NCBI GenBank assembly: GCA_035546355.1
Contig: DATKEH010000055.1
Span: 1 to 25,297 of the forward strand
Source: DATKEH01 sp035546355
GTDB lineage: Bacteria; Acidobacteriota; Thermoanaerobaculia; Multivoradales; JAIOJS01
Direction of reading: 5' to 3'
DNA length: 25,297 nucleotides
How positions within the stretch are numbered: position 1 is the first letter of the stretch; each line of letters opens with the position of its first letter. The notes below the pieces were generated by a model, which saw only the letters and a program-made list of their open reading frames with translations, was not told the DNA's origin and ran no database searches. The position numbers were made by a program, and so were the translations under genes. Below, in pieces: positions 23,959 to 25,297 of this stretch.

Positions 23959-24731
23959 TCGCGAAACGCGAGCTTGACCAGCCCGAACTGCACCTCGTCC
24001 CCGGGCCGGATCTCCACCGGCACGCCGGTCTCCACCCGTTCGCCGTTGACGAAGGTGCCGTTCATGGTGCCGATCTCCTCGCAGACGAAGTACTTTTTGG
24101 CGCGGCGGTAGATCTTGGCATGGCGGCGGCTGGTGGATCGCTGCGAGTCGGCGGGAGTGAGGTCGATGTCGGGCTGGATGCCGGTGACCGGGTCGCGGCG
24201 GCCGACCAGGGTCTCGGCGCTCGCCGCCAGGTGGAACTCGATTCCCGAGCCGAGGTGGACCAGCTTCTGCGGCGCCTCCGCCTTGGCGGCAGCTTCCTCG
24301 TGCGGGATCTCCGGCGCCGAAGCCGCCTCGGCCGAGCCCAGCGCCTGCTTCAGCATCTGGTCCGTCTGGCGCAGCCGCCGCGACAGCTTGCGCATGATGC
24401 GCACCGCGATCTCCGGCCGCGACCGCAGCATCTGGTCGAAGGTGGCGCCGTTGATCTTGATCACCTTGCAGTCGGTGAGCGCGCGCGCCGAGGCGGTCCG
24501 CGGCAGCTCCTCGAGCAGCGACATCTCGCCGAAGAAGTCGCCCTTTTCGAGCACCGCCAGCTGCTCGTCCACCCCCTTGAGGTTCTTGAGGATCTCCACC
24601 TGCCCCTCCTGCAGGATGTACATCTCGGTGCCGAGATCCCCCTCGCGGAAGAGGAGCTCGCCCGCGGCGACCTCCTCGGTATAGGTGGGGAGGCCCTTCC
24701 TGGCGGTGGACTTGAAGACGGTCTTGGCCAT
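23955..24731 (-). CDS. Cyclic-nucleotide-binding and FHA domain fusion protein
   Basis: A 258-residue cytosolic protein. Residues 15-125 form a cNMP-binding domain: GELLFREGDLGTEMYILQEGQVEI, then a phosphate-binding cassette FGEMSLLEELPRTASARA (67-84) with the conserved Glu, Arg78 and following Thr/Ala. After an Ala/Glu-rich linker (133-155), residues 157-257 form an FHA domain, with Gly177-Arg178, Ser201-x-x-His204 and Asn224 (GTMNGTFVNG) as the phosphothreonine-binding residues. It should couple a nucleotide or similar signal to binding of a Thr-phosphorylated partner, presumably from a Ser/Thr kinase pathway. No DNA-binding domain is present. The ATG at 24731 is 23 bp from the upstream gene, and its stop overlaps recG. 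Confidence 0.92.
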   Translation of the reverse strand: MAKTVFKSTARKGLPTYTEEVAAGELLFREGDLGTEMYILQEGQVEILKNLKGVDEQLAVLEKGDFFGEMSLLEELPRTASARALTDCKVIKINGATFDQMLRSRPEIAVRIMRKLSRRLRQTDQMLKQALGSAEAASAPEIPHEEAAAKAEAPQKLVHLGSGIEFHLAASAETLVGRRDPVTGIQPDIDLTPADSQRSTSRRHAKIYRRAKKYFVCEEIGTMNGTFVNGERVETGVPVEIRPGDEVQFGLVKLAFRE

Positions 24732-24754
24732 GGGCTGCCGCCGCGCCGGACGGC

Positions 24755-25297
24755 TCAGTCGAAACGCAGCTCCCCGCGGTCGGCGTCGAGCACGGCCTCG
24801 CGGCCCAACGGCAGCGTGTGGTTGGGGACGCCGTGCCCGACCGGGAGCCCGAAGCTGACCGGGCCAGGCGTCGCCAGCAGGCTCTGCCGCTGCCACGCCG
24901 CCGCGGGCCCCTGCTCCCAGCCGCGCCCCAGATGCCCCACCACCGTGCCGTGGACGTGGGACAGCGTACCCGAGAGCCCCAGGTGGGTCAACATGCGGTC
25001 GATCCGGTACTCCGGCTCGTCGATGTCCTCGAGGAACAGGACGGCACCGGCGAGCGGGGGCAGCCAGGGGGTGCCGACGGTGGCCGCCAGCAGCGACAGA
25101 CAGCCTCCGAGCAGGGGGCCGCGGGCCACGCCTCCGCGCAGCGCGAGGGGCGCCGGCAGCGGCGCCGGCGGCGCGCCGGCGAGGGCCGCCAGCAGGCTCT
25201 CCGCCTCCGCCGGCTGCAGACCCCGCGCCAGGTCGGTGGCCACCATCGGTCCGTGGTAGGCGACCCGTCCGAGCCGCGCCACCACCTGCAGCAGGAA
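24755..25297 (-). CDS. LD-carboxypeptidase, peptidase S66 family (C-terminal part)
   Basis: The frame is open to the window edge, so the N-terminal half with the nucleophilic Ser is missing; about 180 residues are seen. A GTG at 25285 is in frame but codes for residues inside the conserved core (FLLQVVARLGRVAYHGPM). The C-terminal S66 domain shows GGCLSLLAATVGTP, FLEDIDEPEYRIDRMLTHL with the catalytic Glu, and FGLPVGHGVPNHTLPLG with the catalytic His. The family cleaves the L,D bond of murein tetrapeptides during peptidoglycan recycling; some members act on microcin or other substrates. It is 23 bp upstream of the cNMP-FHA gene, probably in the same transcript. Confidence 0.92.
   Translation of the reverse strand, partial: FLLQVVARLGRVAYHGPMVATDLARGLQPAEAESLLAALAGAPPAPLPAPLALRGGVARGPLLGGCLSLLAATVGTPWLPPLAGAVLFLEDIDEPEYRIDRMLTHLGLSGTLSHVHGTVVGHLGRGWEQGPAAAWQRQSLLATPGPVSFGLPVGHGVPNHTLPLGREAVLDADRGELRFD

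Noticed and set aside
22135..24111. A 658-codon plus-strand open frame opposite recG
   Set aside because: It is antisense to an unambiguous RecG; the translation is rich in Gln, His, Pro and Arg with no domain.

Overview
This window is GC-rich bacterial chromosome packed with housekeeping genes. I see no tRNA, rRNA, CRISPR array, insertion sequence, integrase or phage gene, and no gap between genes longer than about 240 bp. LpxB plus an MsbA-type flippase indicate a diderm that makes lipid A. The GC content, the yicC-gmk-rpoZ-coaBC-UDG order, the leucine dehydrogenase, and the TPR/PDZ, PEGA and cNMP-FHA proteins fit Acidobacteriota best (perhaps a Thermoanaerobaculia-like lineage). Myxococcota or another deep diderm phylum is not excluded. 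This placement is inference; no marker-gene comparison was possible.

Layout. (1) 1-2569, plus strand: the 3' end of a PEGA-domain protein, then a secreted TPR-PDZ protein. (2) 2584-4321: a membrane-anchored family 2 glycosyltransferase (minus) and a CPBP intramembrane protease (plus), divergent from a nearly symmetric 40-bp promoter. (3) 4275-14678, minus: a run of twelve tightly spaced or overlapping genes, read from the right as rpsA, HU/IHF, HIT, two small membrane proteins, lpxB, msbA, yicC, gmk, rpoZ, coaBC and a family 4 uracil-DNA glycosylase. A textbook TTGACA-17-TATACT promoter precedes rpsA. (4) 14787-17289: queG (minus) and a leucine dehydrogenase (plus), divergent across 238 bp and lying between rpsA and cmk. 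(5) 17298-25297, minus: reading from the right, the end of an LD-carboxypeptidase, a cNMP-FHA protein, recG, a small membrane protein, then trpS-scpA-scpB-rluB-cmk.

The cluster joins translation (TrpS, RluB, QueG, S1), chromosome organisation (ScpAB, HU), nucleotide supply (Cmk, Gmk), transcription (omega), CoA synthesis and outer-membrane lipid export. The scpA-scpB-rluB-cmk-rpsA-hup/ihf core is a widely conserved neighbourhood. Many junctions are four-base NTGA stop/start overlaps, and all four versions (ATGA, GTGA, TTGA, CTGA) occur here.

I found no convincing new multi-gene system. The points most worth a second look are regulatory and structural: -10 boxes placed 6-8 nt before start codons, suggesting leaderless mRNAs; an apparent CTG start for coaBC; substitutions at two CoaC active-site positions; a long Glu/Ala tail on S1; and several unrecognised small membrane proteins inside essential-gene operons.
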